Below are positions 63,209-64,000 of a DNA stretch of 64,000 bases, in pieces (within the stretch, counting starts at the first letter, position 1; each line of letters begins with the position of its first letter). A model generated the notes under the pieces. It searched no databases. It saw only the letters and a list, made by a program, of their open reading frames with translations, and had not been told where the DNA came from. The stretch spans positions 117,501 through 181,500 of the forward strand of contig NZ_CP059452.1 of assembly GCF_022023855.1 (NCBI RefSeq), given 5' to 3'. Position numbers and translations under genes: made by a program. Origin of the DNA: Azospirillum brasilense. Lineage in GTDB: Bacteria > Pseudomonadota > Alphaproteobacteria > Azospirillales > Azospirillaceae.

Positions 63209-64000
63209 ATGACCTCGAACTCGCCGTTGCGGCTCGGCCGCCGCACCGTCCTTGCCGCCGTCGCTGCCGCGTCCCTCGGCGGCCTGATGCGCCCGCTGCT
63301 TGCCGCCCACCCGGCGGCTGGGGCCGCGTTCGATCCGGTGCTGCTGGACCGCGCGATCAAGCGGGCGGCCGGACTCGACCAGATCCATGCGTTGGTCATC
63401 GGGCGGAACGGCGAGGTGGTGTCGGCGGAGGCTTTCCGCGGACCGGCGGTGAACCGCGCTGTGAACGTGAAGTCGGTGTCCAAGACCATTGCCGCCTCGC
63501 TCGCCGGAATTGCCATCGACCGCGGGGTCCTGCGCGGCGTCGATGTCACCCTCGCCGAGGCGGCGCCGGGACTGGTTCCGGCGGGCGTCGATCCACGGGT
63601 GCGCCGGATCACCATCGCTGACCTTCTGACCATGCAGGCCGGTCTGGAGCCGACCTCCGGGCCGGGCTACGGCCGCTGGATCAACAGCCGCAATTGGATC
63701 GCCGACGCGCTGCGCCGTCCCTTCGTCACCGAGCCGGGCGCCCGCATGCTCTATTCGACCGGGAGCTACCATTTGCTGGGCGCGGCGCTGTCCAGCGCGT
63801 CGGGGCGCAGCCTGCTGTCCCTGGCGCGGGACTGGCTGGGCGAGCCGCTGGGGATCGAGGTGCCGTCCTGGACGCGCGACCCGCAGGGCTTCTATCTCGG
63901 CGGGAACAACATGGCGCTGTCGCCGCTCGACCTGTTCCGCTTCGGCGAGCTGTGGCGGCTGGGCGGCCTGTGGAACGGGCAGCCGGTCATCAGCACCGCC
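63209..64000 (+). CDS. serine hydrolase of the beta-lactamase/penicillin-binding type, 3'-truncated by the window
   Basis: The frame opens at 63209 with MTSNSPLRLGRRTVLAA, a twin-arginine-like signal, and runs off the right edge. Active-site features visible: SVSK in NVKSVSKTIAASLAGIAIDR (SxxK) and YSTGSYHLLGAALSSASG (Tyr of the YxN-type motif). ITIADLLTMQAGL and SPLDLFRFGELW are typical of class C beta-lactamase-like esterases. Substrate not predictable. It diverges from the radical SAM gene. Confidence 0.88.
   Translation, partial: MTSNSPLRLGRRTVLAAVAAASLGGLMRPLLAAHPAAGAAFDPVLLDRAIKRAAGLDQIHALVIGRNGEVVSAEAFRGPAVNRAVNVKSVSKTIAASLAGIAIDRGVLRGVDVTLAEAAPGLVPAGVDPRVRRITIADLLTMQAGLEPTSGPGYGRWINSRNWIADALRRPFVTEPGARMLYSTGSYHLLGAALSSASGRSLLSLARDWLGEPLGIEVPSWTRDPQGFYLGGNNMALSPLDLFRFGELWRLGGLWNGQPVISTA

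Overview
The window is GC-rich DNA from an alphaproteobacterium, most likely Azospirillum or a close Rhodospirillales relative. This rests on codon use, the 23S-5S-tRNA(fMet) gene order at the left edge, and the families present; no database search was possible. It falls into four regions.

(1) Positions 1-1220 are the end of an rRNA operon: the 23S 3' part, 5S, tRNA-fMet and a terminator.

(2) Positions about 1300-14400 are an insertion-sequence graveyard mixed with broken defence-type genes. It holds two copies of one IS5-family element, one of them recombined in frame with an IS256-family transposase tail. It also holds IS256, IS630 and IS110 fragments and one clean IS5-family element with intact ends. 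Between them lie an AT-rich DUF4365 gene with a frameshift, the decayed remains of a NERD-domain kinase (PglW-like) fused by deletion to an Lhr-like helicase (both families occur in BREX type 2), and an apparently intact ccdAB toxin-antitoxin pair.

(3) Positions 14837-27751 are a single open frame of 4,304 residues. It encodes a giant RTX-type secreted adhesin with FG-GAP repeats, a long array of 26-residue repeats, eight near-identical 99-residue Ig-like repeats, Calx-beta and cadherin-like modules, and a terminal Ca-binding RTX block.

(4) Positions about 27800-59200 are a dense C1-metabolism supercluster. XoxF, a methanol dehydrogenase with the lanthanide-type WDFDG motif, sits with XoxG cytochrome c and a fused XoxJ-CXXCW protein. 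The tetrahydromethanopterin (H4MPT) formaldehyde-oxidation pathway is present: fae, mtdB, mch and fhcBADC. Many cofactor-biosynthesis genes for methanofuran and H4MPT are interleaved (mptG, mfnB, mfnE, mfnD-like and mfnF-like genes, ATP-grasp ligases, a dihydropteroate-synthase-like gene, a folB-like gene, a pterin dehydratase). An ABC transporter set of the PQQ-associated lut/ped type, linked to lanthanide uptake in methylotrophs, follows fhc; its ATPase gene has a +1 frameshift. A 26-codon pqqA lies at the left border. Together these encode methanol oxidation by a PQQ/lanthanide enzyme in the periplasm, then formaldehyde oxidation to formate in the cytoplasm, with most of the special cofactors made locally.

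(5) The right edge (59600-64000) has two small paralogous four-cysteine proteins, a UdgX/DUF4130 uracil-DNA protein with its partner radical SAM protein, and the start of a serine hydrolase that runs off the window.

Many C1 genes overlap at ATGA/GTGA junctions, which points to translationally coupled operons. mxaF, pqqBCDE, formate dehydrogenase, mfnA, a lanthanide TonB receptor and the type I secretion genes for the adhesin are not in this window.
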